Positions 10,201-22,646 are shown, counted from the first letter of the stretch. The stretch: 64,000 nucleotides of DNA from Deuterostichococcus epilithicus (GCA_033439295.1 JAVTLE010000005.1:2282501-2346500); one strand, 5' to 3'. Notes: a model not told the origin generated them from the sequence alone. A program made the numbers and translations.

Positions 10201-13200
10201 CAGCAGAGCACAGATAACATGTGAAGTGCCCCGCTTATGTCATGCGCGCAAGGCATGCAAACCGGTTCTGGCCTCTGAAGACACGTCACACGCTGCCAAC
10301 TCCCCGACCTCCACTGCCTGGTACACTCGAGTCCTCACGCAGCTGTACTACCTGCTGAGGGCCGCCTGCACGGCGTTGCGGATGTAGCCGCCCGACAGCT
10401 CGTACTTGAGCGCCAGCGTGTTGATGTCCACATCCTCGTCCAGCTTTACTTTGTCCGGCAGCTGCCTCCGCCAGATCATCTGTGGGCCACATGAGAACTT
10501 AGCTTCAATGTGCTCGAGGTCAAATCTTTGTAGTTCATGTATGGTTAAACTGCAGAGTTTGTTTGGGCAAGAAGTCTCCTTGAGCTCTGGCAGGCAAGCC
10601 AGACAAGTGCTGCTGAATCCCTGCTGTTGCTGCGATTCAAGGGCTCGGTTCCTTCAGCCAGGCTTGGACCATAACAAAGAAGTGCTGAAGATGGCAACTA
10701 GTCGCACCTGACGCTGCATGTGGTCTGGGCGGCGGAACTCGAACGCCATGGTGATGCGCCGGTGCATCGCCTCGTCCAGGTCGTGCGGCCGGTTTGTCGC
10801 CTGCAGAACAGCGCAAGTGTAGTGGGGACACATAATGCAGTGCTGAGCGACGGCTGCAATATTATGTACCTCCGACCTGGCTGCAACAACTGTCCAAGCC
10901 GATGTGCATCCAGGTGTGAGCACGAACGAGATGCCGGGTGCTTAGGGCAGCGTCCTCCTCACCATGATGATGATGCCGTCATGCTTCTCCACCTCCGTCA
11001 GCAGCAGGTTGACGTGGTGCGATCCCCGCAGCTCCCTGCCACAGGGGGTTCTAGGCGTCAGCACGCAATGCCACTTGATGTGGGGCAGGAATTGCAGTGC
11101 AAAGCGTAAGAGCGCCAGACTCCAGGGGGCCTTGCCTGTGCAGTGTGTGTGTGAAGGATCTCCAGGGAGGTTGCTGCTGGAGGACCAGATCGTTCGTACA
11201 TGCGACATGCTCACCTGTCCTCGAAGATGGACTCGCACTCGTCAAAAAACAAAAGCGCATCGTGGATCTTGGCCTCCCGGAAGATGAAGCGGATGGCTTC
11301 GCCCGCCTCGTTGCTGCCGAGGCTGGGAAAGTTGATGAGCAGCACCTGCGCAGCACCAGCGCCCAGGTGGAGCGCAAGACGGCGGCGCACTGGCGCTGCA
11401 TCTGCGCACAGGTGATGTGCAGAACCACAGTGTATCCTGCGTTCGCATGCTTACGGGAGCAACAGCATCGTTGCGACATGGGCAGCTGTGCTGCTGGACA
11501 GCTGGCAACACTGCTAGGGAAGGGACTGGCTCACCTTCTTGTGCACATGCTCAGCGACAGCATTGCACATCATCGTCTTCCTGCAGCAGCCCCTCAGATA
11601 GTCATTTCGGTTGCAAACCAGCAAAGTTCATCATCTGCCGCCTGTACTGCATGTGGACCAGAACTGCTACCCACCCGACTCCTGACGGCCCGTGGAACAG
11701 CAGCACCACGCCGCCGCCGCTGCCTCCTGCAGCTCATAGGATGTGGCAGTCGGAGAGGCTTCACGACTGATCCTGGACCCCAGCAGCCCGTGCAGATGGC
11801 CCCAACACACCTGCAATGCGGAAGCGGCGACCAGCAATCTTTGTCAAGGCAGCAGCGTGCAGGACGCACCTGCGCTGCCGTCCGCCTCGAGCAGCTTGCG
11901 AACCTTTTTGTAGGCCGCAAAGTTCTGCACCGTCTCCACGATGAGAGACTTCTGCTCCGTGGGCAGCACTACGTCCTGGAGGTGCACCGCCGCCGGGAAG
12001 TACTGCGGGGGCACGGCAATCGCACGACGACGTGTTACCGGTTCTGAGCGGCCAAGGCCGGGGTCTGGGCTTTGCAGGTATGGTGGTGAGCGCAGGGAAA
12101 AAGAACAGCCTTCAGCCAGTACGGTGTGCCACGAGCTCCTATGGCGCAAGATCTCTGCACCCGAAAGACTTGCAGTGCGTCAGTCAGCAATGACGAGCGC
12201 CGTCGAAACCACTGATTCAGTGCCTGGCGGGCGCACCAGGTGGCTTCCATCGACCAGATCCGAGAACTCGGTGTCTAGGCCGACGAGGAAGTCCAGCATG
12301 CGGCGGTCAACGTCTACGCCCTGGTCCATGATGTCTGGCAGCAGCAAAGCAAATACCCCAATCGCAAATGAATAGAGAACGAAATGAACGCATGGATCCT
12401 CCACCATCCAAACCCAAACACCAGGTACTGGTGGTATTGAAAGCAGGTAGCCAGGTAATCAGAAACTAACAGTCCACACCTCGGCTGAAGTCGGTGCCCG
12501 ACAGCGTGATGATGCCGTCCTTGATGAGGCGCCCCTGCGCTTACGTCTCGGGGACCTCAGAAATGCCTAAGGAGACTCTGTGGAAGCGGCATTCAGGGAT
12601 GTGGAGTAGCGAGGTGATGGTGCCGCCTTCACGGCCGATGCGCTTGCGGCGGGAGCTAAGACACAGGATGCAAGGAGGCCGCACGCACCGACTTGTAGAA
12701 GTACCTGGCGGTCACACAACACATAGATGTCACGGCAGGGTTGCAGACATGTGTTGACAGGCTCCGAGGCAACAGGGTGCCATCAATGTCACACGGCTCA
12801 TTCAGTCGATGTGCAGCAGAGATACTTTCAGAGCTGCGCGCTCACTTCCGCGCGCTGATCTGCTCCTGCAGGCTGACCGGCAGGAAGCTGAGCAGCAGCG
12901 CCCCGACCTGCGGCGCTGATCAGGCGCGTCAGAGCTTGGGACTCGAAGGTCATCAGGTGCGGCAGCCTGAGGACACGCTGCAGAGGCCGGCACGATACTG
13001 CTCAGGCCGACCTGCCGCCACCGAAGGCTCGCAGAAAACGCCCGAGGGCCATAGCACACGTGCGGTCGCAGCCTGCAAGCCCGCACCCCCGGCGCAGGCC
13101 GTCAAGGGCTGCCGCACAGACTGCACAACCGCAAAACCCTAAGAGCACGCACCGAGATGGGGGCTCCGCCCAGCTCGTCGAGGGAGTTGCGGGTGGCCGA

Positions 13201-14909
13201 GAAGGTGCGTTGCACGCTGGGGCTGACGTGGTAGCCCACCAGCAGCAGCAGCACCTTGCGCTCGAAGTCTGCCAGCGAGCGGGCCTCCGCCAGCCGCTCC
13301 AGCCGTGGCCGCCACGTGCCTGTACGGCAGCCAGCCAGCAGGCTCAGGCGGTGTCAAGCAGCCTCACGCAGGGACCTCGAGCAAGCTCAGGCGATGTCAG
13401 GCAGCCTCAAGTAGGGGGCATATGACCAGTAGGATGCTTGCTGCAGCAGCTTGCCTGTCGTGAGGTTCAGGCGGCGGTCCAGCCGGGACCGCTCTAGGCG
13501 CTCACGGCCCTCCAGCTCGCGCAGCTGCTGCGCCGCCCGCGACTTGGGGTTGCGCCTCGACCGGTCGTAGTAGCTGCACGCAGGCATACGCAGCCACATC
13601 GGCGGGTTGCTGACACCAAGCGGAGCCATGCGGCGTGGCAAATCGCACGCGCAGCAGGCAAGCAGACTGCTGATCTGTCAGTGCAGGCATTGCACGTGAT
13701 ACAGTGCTAGCAGACATGAGTGCCATGTTTTTTTAGTCAGCAGAGTGTTCAGCTGGCAGTGAAGAATGCTCACACTCCCTCCTCCTCCATGGCGTTTTGG
13801 TCTGTCTCGTCGAGCGCCATGACCCGCTTCAGCTTGCCCACCCTGCAGCACCGCAGCCTCGAGCCTCATGCCAATGCCAGCAATGGCTTTCTCAGCTGCT
13901 GCATCGAACATCCTCAATGCGGACGGAGCTGATAGCGGTAACTGCACCAAAGCAATGCTCCCGCATCACTCACGTCAAGCAGAGGCGAAGACCAATCTGC
14001 AAAGCAGTGCGAAACTGCAAACATCTGCGTACCGCAGCAGCGTGATCAGCAGCCTGAAGGCATCTTCCAGGTATTCGAGATCGGTCCGGTACTCACGGAT
14101 CTCGTTGCTGCCCTCCTCGTCCACCGCTGCTGCAAATAATTGAGGGGTTTCCCATGAAGGACATCTCAAGCGGGGAGCAGCAGCCTCAGGCCCTGCTTGC
14201 GTGCACGCAAGTATAAAGGCGCACAAGCACGAAGGACTGCGCGGCGCTCGAGTGCGTCAACGAGAGCAAGGGGTGCTGAATCAGGCCTCCTATGATGCAC
14301 CACCAGCGGGGATACCCTGTGCTGCTGGCCACTCACCCGACGCGTCTGCTGCCTTCGGCTGCTCTCCGTCTGCCTTGGCGTCTGCTGCGGAAGCGGGCTC
14401 CGCTGTGACGTCCATGGGGCTAGTGCCTGGCGCGTCTGCCGCTGGCGGCTTGGGCGAGGCAGCCACCGCGTTTGCAGCCCCCTCCGCCGGCACCGCTGCG
14501 TCCGCGTGCGGCGTGCTGCGGGCCTTTTTCGAGGCGTCCGTGGATGCCTCCTCCATGACGTCTGCGCGTAGCGGTTCCACTGGTTGCTGATGAGCCCGAA
14601 TCTGATGCTCGTGCCCGTGATGGCCATAGTCGAAACGAGGCGATGCACAGCAGGGACACCATGCTGAAGCGACGCCAATGCACGCCACTTGCTTGCAGCA
14701 GGGCATGCATTCGCCAGGCAGGTTGCTCCACGTTGACGAGGGTGTTCTGCCACAGTACGCCGGCGACTCTGGCACAGGTAAGGATGCCCCAATGCTCGAA
14801 GTTGAGAGCGTACCCGAAAGGCTACGCTTACGGGCGCCGGCGTCGCGCTGCACCTCCTGCTTGATCAGCTCAAACAGGTCGCCCTCTGCCTTGAGCCCCT
14901 GCCGGACAA
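7288..14909 (-). CDS. Tandem AAA+ ATPase, unassigned family
   Basis: The protein has two AAA+ ATPase domains at its C-terminus and so is likely an ATP-driven remodelling or chaperone machine; its substrate is unknown. Domain 1 (about 11.9-10.3 kb): Walker A GPSGVGKTMM rebuilt across an intron, Walker B ALLFFDECESIFEDR, sensor region ATNRPHDLDEAMHRRI, lid LALKYELSGGYIRNAVQAAL. Domain 2 (about 9.9-7.3 kb): SGPPGTGKTLAAEAIGFETG, VVNCGGLVSKWIGDT, Walker B AVLVFDEAESLFGSRSD, ITN sensor, LDSAFQRRIRFELAF, ending GGGSAPIGMYS. Upstream come EYRTDLEYLEDAFRLLITLL (about 14.1 kb), LADFERKVLLLLVGYHVSPS (13.2 kb) and LLLSFLPVSLQEQISARKYF (12.9-12.7 kb), preceded by an Ala/Asp-rich linker starting MEEASTDASKKARS (Met at 14556). 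That Met is a possible start, but in-frame exons continue to 14909 and join in phase 0 to the block above 15 kb. The double AAA+ architecture is secure; the start and name are not. Confidence 0.78.
8410..8452. repeat. 14-nt minisatellite (3 copies) in an AAA+ gene intron
   Basis: About three tandem copies of GGCGCAGGCAAGGG (the last diverged) lie in a presumed intron between exons of the second AAA+ domain. Confidence 0.8.
13341..13417. repeat. 44-nt-period tandem duplication in an AAA+ gene intron
   Basis: Two 33-nt copies at about 13341-13373 and 13385-13417 share gctcaggcg, tgtca and gcagcctca with a few substitutions. They lie between the exon with GTWRPRLERLAEAR and the one with LNLTTGKLLQQ. 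Confidence 0.7.
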
Positions 14910-15017
14910 CGAGAAATTTGTGCTGATGATGTGCTGAACGCCAGGCCATTTGCTGATCTGCATTTGGCTGCACAAAGCTCGAGGACAGAACCAGTCGATC
15001 CTCATCCTAGAGCATGT

Positions 15018-18000
15018 CTAAAGTGCATAGCGCGTGCGGAACACCGACGGCAACGCAGCTGTCGCAGCAGGAGCGTCGTGCTCAGGGCCTTTGGGTGGCA
15101 CCTCGGCAAACTTTGGCTGGGCGGGGGAGGCCGCGCCGAGGTCGGCTGCCTCGCCAAACGCGGTGCCTTTGAAGCCCGGCTCCTCCGACAGAACATCCAT
15201 CATGGTCGTCTTGTCCAGCTGCGGGGTCATACGAACAGAAAACTTGTGGTTCACTCGTCACAGTTGCGAGCCGGCTGCTGGTCGGGGAGCGCGGCCCCCT
15301 CACCCCACACACCGCAACGCCGGGCTCCGATCCAGATCCTTTCAATCACCCCAGCCTCGCTGATTTCTTTCGACTGCGCTGCATCAGTGTCTGGAAAGCG
15401 GGGCGTGCCATGAAAGAGGTTGAATTACTGAAGTGTGCAACAGGACCTCCACTCGCTCCCCGCCCCGGCATAACAAAGGCATCGAGCCCCTCACCTTGAG
15501 AAGCTCCTCTGCAGACAGAGTCTCGCCCATGAGCGCCTGGGGCAGACACACAGGGCAGCTTGTGCGCAGTCTGTGACAGCTTTGGCAATCTGCAACGGTG
15601 ACGGCGCCTTGCCAGCCTGTTAGCACTCGTTTTGGCAAGTGCAGCGCCGTGCAGCGACACTCCGACCGGCCGGCGTTTCGCATGCATCGGCTGGTCATAC
15701 AGCGCCCACCATTCATAGGAAACCGTACCTTGATCACCTCCCCAGCCAGGTGGAGGCTGTTGCTGGAGAAGCTGTTGCCAGTGCTGCTGGTGTAGAGGTA
15801 GTCGTACGACGACTCACCCTGCAGCAGTGACCGAGCGGAACTTCAGTTTTGTGCAATCCTGAAGACGTCTGCGGGGGTGACGCCGCCGCCTGCAATGCTA
15901 TGCTGTCCTGCTGTTGCCTCGGCAGCACCTTGGCAGCCAGAACACGCTTCGCTGTGAACTGTGGAACTCATTGCGTCTGCTACTTGCAGCTGCATCTGCA
16001 GGCACCCAGCGCATGCCTGCATGTGCGGCCGGCACGTCAGCGCTCACCTGCGTCTGGAACATGGCCTTGCTGCAGTCCGGGATCAGGCCCTCCTTCACGT
16101 GCTTGCGCCCTGGCCGCACGAACTGCATGCCAGGGCACAGTCCCGTCAGCTTGGCCAAAACGCGGACTGCACCGTCCACCCCACTGGCAGATGTGCATGG
16201 GACACGAGAGCGATGATCAAACTTGCGGGGCATGCAGGCGAGCTTGCAGCAATTGAACAGCAAAGGTGAAGCGCACCTCCAACACTTCGAGCGTGTCCTG
16301 CGTGCGATCCAGTAACGCGTCACCGATATTGGCCCAGGGTCATCAACAGGAGTTTGGCTGGAACACAGGTGGTGCCTCGCTGCGCAATGCCATCCGCATG
16401 GCTCGACATTGCGCCCCCTGATGCATGATCGATCTCAATGCAGCCAGATTGCCGCTTGGTCGGAGGAGCATTGCGCACCATCTCGGCAAAGGCGGCGGGG
16501 GAGGTGGCACCGCTGCTGCTGGCCTTGCGCCCAAGGAGGCCGCCCAGGTCCGTTTGCAGCGTCTGTGCCCAAAGAAACAAGCGCACACTCATGCGAGACT
16601 CAGGCTTCTGCAGTGTCTGCACTCACGAGCTCGTCGACCAGACATATATGTCACAGGCGGCGCGCTGCGGAGGTTGCAGGCTGGGCGCAGGTCGGTTGTT
16701 CGCTCGCCTGCTTGTGCAGCAGGAACTGCAGCACGGCAGTCTCCTTGGCCGTGGTGCCAAGCCGCGCCACCAGCCTGTGGAAGCGCGGCTCCAGCTTTCC
16801 GGCAGTTCTGCTCGCCTCCACGCGCGCCGCCATGTGCGCCTGAACATGCAATGAGTGATCACAGGTTCAGATCGGGGTGAAAACAATGGCCCCATATTCA
16901 TCATGTGAGCGCAGATCCGGTTGAATGCAGGTCGACTCTCGTAAGACTTGCAGCCACTCGAAAGCAGGAGGCTTGCGCGTGGCCAGCATCCAGACGTTGA
17001 CTACAACCAGTGACGTAGCTCTGTCACTCGGATTGATGGATGACGCACTGGTCAATGCAGACATCCCCATCAGCCACAGCCCGATTGCAGGCGGCTCCAG
17101 TGAGGCGTCACCTCCAACGCGGCCTTGGCAGCTGCGAGCCCTGCCCGCGTCGCCAGGATGTACTGCCCCGCAAACGCCCAGTCGAAGGAGGCACCCGCTG
17201 CCGGCGGCTGCACGCCGTTCGTGGCCGCCGCAGCCACACCCTTCTTGCTGCTGCCGGGCTCGGCCGCTTTTGCTGCTGCGACTCAACCATGAAGGAATAT
17301 CTAGACCGGCTGCAGACGCTGAGGATGCAACGGAGAATGCAAGAACAAGCAGGACAGCGTTGAGCTCCGGCGCCACCAGGCATGGGCATGCCGGGCTCTA
17401 GTGCCGCCAAGATGCAGCGCCTCTGAAACGCTGCATCATACATGGCTCTGCACATGGCATGTGGCAACATGCCAATGCTGGTTTGCTTGTGCGCAGCTGC
17501 CCCTGCATTGCTGAGGATTCGTCTTGCTGAACACTCCTTTCAGCTCAAGAACAGAGTCCCGGGAAAATGAGCACCTGTGGCGGGCCGCTGCGGCTCCACC
17601 ATCTCGTAGGCGCTCTGCTCCAGGTTGTGCTGCACGTGTGAGAGCAGCATTGCGAGCTGGAAGATGGCTTCGGCAAGGCCGAACCACTCCGCATCCGTGA
17701 ACTCCGCCTGCGTGTCAGGCGCCTCCACTCAGTGCCAGGCAGACCCTGACATCGGCGCAGCACGGTCCTGTGCCGGGACTGAACGAACTCGCAACGGCAT
17801 GAGGTCGACGCCGGCGCATGAGGTGGCGCATGAGGTGGCCCAAGCCCTGCCGCGCTGGTGCGGTGCCTGCTCACGAAGTACCAGACCCGTGTATGCGGTT
17901 CAATCGCGCCGCTGGCACAGCTGTGAAGCCCCACCTTCTGGCAATCCGCGGCGCCGGCGTCCAGCGCACGGCGGATTGCCGGCCGCAGTGCGTAGCGGAC

Positions 18001-18600
18001 CGGAGTGTCCACATCGAATAGCTGCAGTGCCGCCTTGCACATATCGTACGAATGGGACGACTTGCCGCCTGCACCACAATGCATGCTCAATAATGGGGGC
18101 TGCGTATCGGGTCCGGCGCGCCCAGCTCAGAACGGAAGGTTTGCCAGAAGTGACCAGGGGGTGGAGTCGATGTGCGCAGCCGCGATGTAGCTCTTTGCAA
18201 ATGGTAGCTGAATCTGTCGCAGCATCGGAGGCTGTACTGCCGGCAGTTTGCACCTGCCGAGGAGGGTGCATCTGCATCGGCCTTCTGGTCCTTCTTCTTG
18301 CCCCTGGCGGTCCCTCCCATGGCTGCTGCCGACGGCTTCCCTGTCTCGACTGCAAAAATCCGGCAATGCACCAGTCAAGCAACTGTTCCTGGCCGTCATG
18401 CGTATGCGACATTTGCTACAGGTCGGGCACCATTAGCGACAGCCGATTCAACCTGAAATTGTCGATGAACTGCCTCAGTTTGTCCCCCTCCACCTCAGTG
18501 CCATCGCTGCGAACTTGTCCTTCGTTGCTTGCAAACTGTCATCAAAGCAGCTGCGCTGCAACAGCTTTGCGATTCTTCTGGACAGGCCGTTCGCTGGGCC
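15018..18600 (-). CDS. Unidentified multi-exon protein, possibly the N-terminal half of the AAA+ protein
   Basis: A run of minus-strand exons with good splice sites but no recognised family. In order from the 5' side: DGTEVEGDKLRQFIDNFRLN (about 18.5 kb), a Lys-rich GKKKDQKADADAP linker, IQLPFAKSYIAAAHIDSTPW (18.2 kb), SYDMCKAALQLFDVDTPVRY with ALRPAIRRALDAGAADCQ (18.0 kb), FTDAEWFGLAEAIFQLAMLL (17.7 kb), FDWAFAGQYILATRAGLAAA (17.15 kb), LEPRFHRLVARLGTTAKETA (16.8 kb), VRVLAKLTGLCPGMQFVRPG (16.15 kb), SYDYLYTSSTGNSFSSNSLH (15.8 kb), ALMGETLSAEELLK and DKTTMMDVLSEEPGFKG (15.2 kb). It looks largely helical. The last exon either ends at TAG 15018-15020 or splices at the GTGTTC near 15048 to the GLKAEG exon at 14909 in the same phase. 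The roughly 140-nt gap is intron-sized and leaves little room for a gene boundary, so one long protein is plausible. The start is not located. Confidence 0.5.
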
Positions 18601-18758
18601 TTGCAGATTTGGAGTGCGCACCGAGGATCGAGCATATCCTCCACCGCTCACAGCACCGGTGTCTCTGCAGAAGGTCTCAGAATGCCTTGGTCTGAATAAT
18701 CGATAACATTTCACATGCCGTAGCTTGTCGTCCTCGGTAATCTTTGAAGCGGGTGGTC

Positions 18759-21700
18759 ATGCTAAACGCGGCTAAGCTGTGCGCCAAAAAATTGGTGTCC
18801 GTCCGAACGCGCTCTGGCAGCAAGCACGGCAGCAAAGGTCACAGCAGCAATGCAAAACCAAACGCAGAACAGCACGCACACTGCTCCGCAGCGGCGCCTG
18901 CCGCAGGACAGAGCGCATCTGCCGCCGCCGCCGCAGGACAGAGCGCACGGTCCCGCTCCCGCTGGCGACTTGTGTATGCGGCAGCGGGCACCGCTGGCGT
19001 AGGTGGTGTCAGCCTGGCGGCGGCTTCCGGAGGCGAGCCCGTGATGCGCATTTTCCTGATGCTGATGAGGGTTTATGTGTGTGATGCTGCGGGTACCTAT
19101 GAGACCAAGCCAGGAGGCATGTTGAGCCAGAAGAGGTTGAGGTTGAACCTCTGCACACAGCCACAGTCACATTCAACATATTTATCAGCAATCCATGTAC
19201 TTGCAGGCGACCCCGCGCACGCCAGGGCGCTGCTGGCGGCCGTGCCACGCACCGCCAACGCAGTCCTGTGGGTCTGCCGCAGCTCTCTGGAGTACTCTCG
19301 TGTGACGGCCGCCCATCCGCACAAGGCGGGCGAGCAGTATGAGGCGGCCCTGGAGCGCACCCACCAGCTGTGCGCCGACCGACTGCTGAAGATCTGCCAG
19401 GTGGACCTCAAAAGATTTTGCATCTTTCCATTTTCCATTTTCCAGTTCTGCCCGTCCATGCGACTCCTGGGCACATTGCGCAGGGGAGTCATGCTGACCA
19501 CGGTTAGTGCTGGATATTGAGGAGAAACCGGGCTTCCCCGCAGGCGAATGGCTCTCTGTACATAAAAGCCGCACAATTCGCCACGACAATACCTTCTGTA
19601 CCCGCGCCCTACCGCAGGTGTGACAGTTGGCTTGTAATTAACCATTTGAGCTGCTGTGAAACCCACGTAGAATTCGCTTGAAAAGTAAGCAGAATTGCAT
19701 GGCAGACCTAGCTGTGGGTCTGCCAAATGCCTCTGGCATTCAGTGCAGATTCGCATGCGTGCCCGCCTGTGCAGGACGCTCGAGGTGCTGCAAGACCAGG
19801 TCACACCGCAGCCCTTTGACGAGATCAACGAGGTCCTGCAGCGGGAATTTCAGGCCGATGCATCGGAGCTTTTCGCGGAGTTTGAGGAGGCGGCCACGGC
19901 GGCGGCGTCGCTCGCACAGGTGATCCAGGAGTGAGGCCTGCCCCTGGGTGCGCCATTGGGATCAATGCTGATCTGCCAAACCCGGCTGCTGACGGGTGGA
20001 TGTCCAGCAAAGTCTGGGGGCGGTGCCCAGCCCGCACCTCGCCTGCTGGAGGATCGACCAGTCAACCCACAGCACGCTCGGCGGATCCGTGTACTGTCAT
20101 AACCTGGGACCCCAGTTTATCTTGTTTTCTTCCAGGTGCACCGGGCGCGGCTGCCAGACGGGCAGCAGGTTGCTGTGAAGGTGCAGTACGCTGGCCTGGA
20201 GTCGGCAATGGCTGCAGACCTCGCCACGTTTAGCGGGCTCGCAGCGGTGGCGGGCGTCATGTTCCCAGACTTCAAGCTCGGTTGGGTGCGCCGTTTGGGC
20301 TGCTCTCGAGCTTCAGGTGCATTTCACTCCATTCCACCCCAGGACGCATGGCCGGGTGGACCCTGTATCGTCCTCTGTAGAGTGAGTCGATAGCGCAAGT
20401 CGACAAGCATGTTGCGGCCCCGACGTCAGCCACGAAAGCGGGCTGGTTTGGTGGCCATTGCGCGTGGAACGATCATGAGGAATCCAGGAGGACATTGGGA
20501 CAGGAAGCGTCCGCAATCGCTGCTGTTAGCATCGGCAGATCATTCCGTGCGTTCTACTCACCATCACTGCCTCCTTTCATTTTACCAGGTTGTGAAAGAC
20601 TTGCAGCAGACGCTGGCCCTGGAGCTGGACTTCCGACAGGAGGCCGCCAACAGCCGCGCGCTTGCGGCAGCGACCGCCCGCAACCCGGCCGTCGCGGTGC
20701 CGCGTGTGCACGACGAGCTGTCCAACCAGCGCGTCATCGTGATGGAGTGGGTGTCTGGCGCCAAGGTTCGCTGCCGTCACCTGGCAAACCTTGTGCTTGG
20801 CATCACGCCGTGTGGGCTTTCCCACACAGCACAGGGCAGGTGCGCAGCGCTCACCCGCAACGCGTTGACATGATTTCTAAGTTCCAACCAGGTGTCTGAC
20901 AAGGCGGGGATGGAGGCGATGGGGCTGCATCCGGTGGAGGTGGGCTGCTTGCTGATGCGCACCTTTGCCGAGATGGCCTTCGAGCGCGGCTGCGTGCATG
21001 GCGACCCGCACCCCGGCAACATTCTTGTGCGGCCCCTGCCGCCCTGCTCCCAAGGTGGGCGTGAGTCGCAGTGCCGCCTCCGCCTGGACCCTGTGGTTGC
21101 ACCTTGTGTCAGCCTGCCCAGCCAGCATGGTCTGGCTGCTGTGCGCGGGTGGCGTGACCGGCCCGGCAGGACGATGCTGCTTTGTGCCGGCTGGAGGGAG
21201 GGCACACCATCTGGTGTCACAGCACAGGCCGGCTGGCGAAGTTGTTGCGGGGCGGGCGGAGCGCGGCGCCGCAGCTGGTGCTGCTGGACCACGGTTCATA
21301 CGTGCGGCTGGGGGAGGAGCTCCGGCGGCAATACTGCCAGCTGTGGTGCGCCTTCGTGCTCAACGACGCCGCGACCGCACGCCAGGTGCGAGCGCGCCCC
21401 AGCAGCCCTGCGTAGAGCCTCGTTGGCGTCGCTCCGAGGGCTCGGCCGACGCTGCTGCTGGGCTGTCGTGGGGCACTCCTGCTGGCAGTGCGTGCTGTCG
21501 ACGCGGAGGCCACAAGCCGTAATACAAGAGTCTCATGCCAGTGCACATCGCAGATGCTCAGTGACAGATGAAGGCTCTACTGATGCACAGGTGTCACATG
21601 CCATCGGGGGCGCGAGGGTGGCGGCGCTGCTTCCGCTGCTCATGAAGCCGGGCGCACTGGGTAAGATGCCCAAGAAGCAGCGGAGCGCTTAAAGCAGGAG

Positions 21701-22646
21701 ACAGGTGCGGCGGACTATTGATCAGCGAAAGGCAACGACTCTGCGACTTGGGCACACTCTGCACACTCTCCTGGAGGCGGCAGTTCCTGCTGCCTGGGGC
21801 AGCGCTCCAGCGAGACCGCGACACCACAGCCGGAGCCCAGCCCGCAGCAAGCTGTGTCTTGCAGAGGCTGCCTCTGGGTGATCAACGTCATTAACAAAGT
21901 GCATGTGTCAGATGCGCCGTCTGCCAGCGCAAGCCAGCAAGAACCACAGGGGAGGTGTGAATAGCCAACGCATGCTTTCAGCGAGGAGTGACGCGCGCTG
22001 ACAGCCTAACGCTTGCTCGCACGGCCGATTCGCCCCTCCAGGTGTGCATCGAGGTCAAGATGTAGCTGCGACAATGCAAGGGGCAGCGAGATGCGCTGCG
22101 TTATGTTATTGCAGGCCTGAGCAATCTGGGAGACGTGCAGAAGCTGATCGAGCTGATGCCGCGGCCGCTGGCGCAGTACCTGCGCATATCTGCTGTCATC
22201 CGCGGCACCTCTGCCGCCCTAGGCTGCACCATCCACGACCGGCTGCGCGTCAATGCCACGGCAGCATTGAAAGGAGAGTCCATTGCATGCTGCTTTGTGC
22301 GGATATGATGCCATGCTTTCACCGCTATGGACTGACAAGCTTCGTCCGATGAGTCCAAGTGCCAGCTGCGCCTGCCCTGATCCCCGATCCACTTCCGTTT
22401 GAACAACGTCAGCAACTCGCCTGCCCTTCACACCAAGCAATCAACACTCATCTGAGATTGTAATATGTGGCGGCAGGGCTGTCCATCCGGCACAACGATG
22501 GGCAGGTCGAGTTTATTGGAGATCTCGATTCGAGGAGCAAGCGGCTGCAGCTCTGGGGCCGGATCTACTTGATGCGGTGGCTGGCCTGGACGGTCCACAG
22601 CTGGCACCTGTTCACTGGACGATGGAGCGCAGTGCCTGCCACATGA
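18759..22646 (+). CDS. ABC1/ADCK1-type atypical kinase
   Basis: UbiB/ABC1 family atypical kinase, closest in motifs to the ADCK1-like branch, usually mitochondrial or plastid membrane-associated. The ATG at 18759 opens a basic, Ala/Ser-rich leader with a hydrophobic stretch (VYAAAGTAGVGGVSLAAA), consistent with an organelle-targeting segment. Exons then give AALERTHQLCADRLLKIC, GSLYIKAAQFATTIPSV (about 19.54-19.62 kb, the KxGQ position), an Ala-rich loop EEAATAAASLAQ (19.9 kb), QQVAVKVQYAGLE with the ATP-binding Lys (20.17 kb), LELDFRQEAANSRALAAAT (20.62 kb), RVIVMEWVSG, FERGCVHGDPHPGNILV (about 20.98-21.03 kb, catalytic loop), QLVLLDHGSYVRL (21.28 kb, the DFG equivalent) and C-terminal helices ending HSWHLFTGRWSAVPAT. 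Introns are numerous. Oddities are Ala for Gly in KxGQ and an in-frame repeat in exon 1. Confidence 0.87.
18900..18947 (+). repeat. 30-nt-period in-frame duplication in exon 1 of the ABC1 kinase
   Basis: GCCGCAGGACAGAGCGCA occurs at about 18900-18917 and again at 18930-18947. Because the period is a multiple of three, the leader encodes two AAGQSA units. Confidence 0.8.

Noticed and set aside
11097-12047. 316-codon open frame on the plus strand
   Set aside because: Antisense to the first AAA+ domain, whose Walker motifs are on the minus strand.
14166-14792. 208-codon Arg/Pro/Gln-rich frame on the minus strand
   Set aside because: It is a +1 reading of the Ala/Asp-rich linker of the AAA+ gene; the other frame gives the splice-consistent sequence MEEASTDASKKARS.
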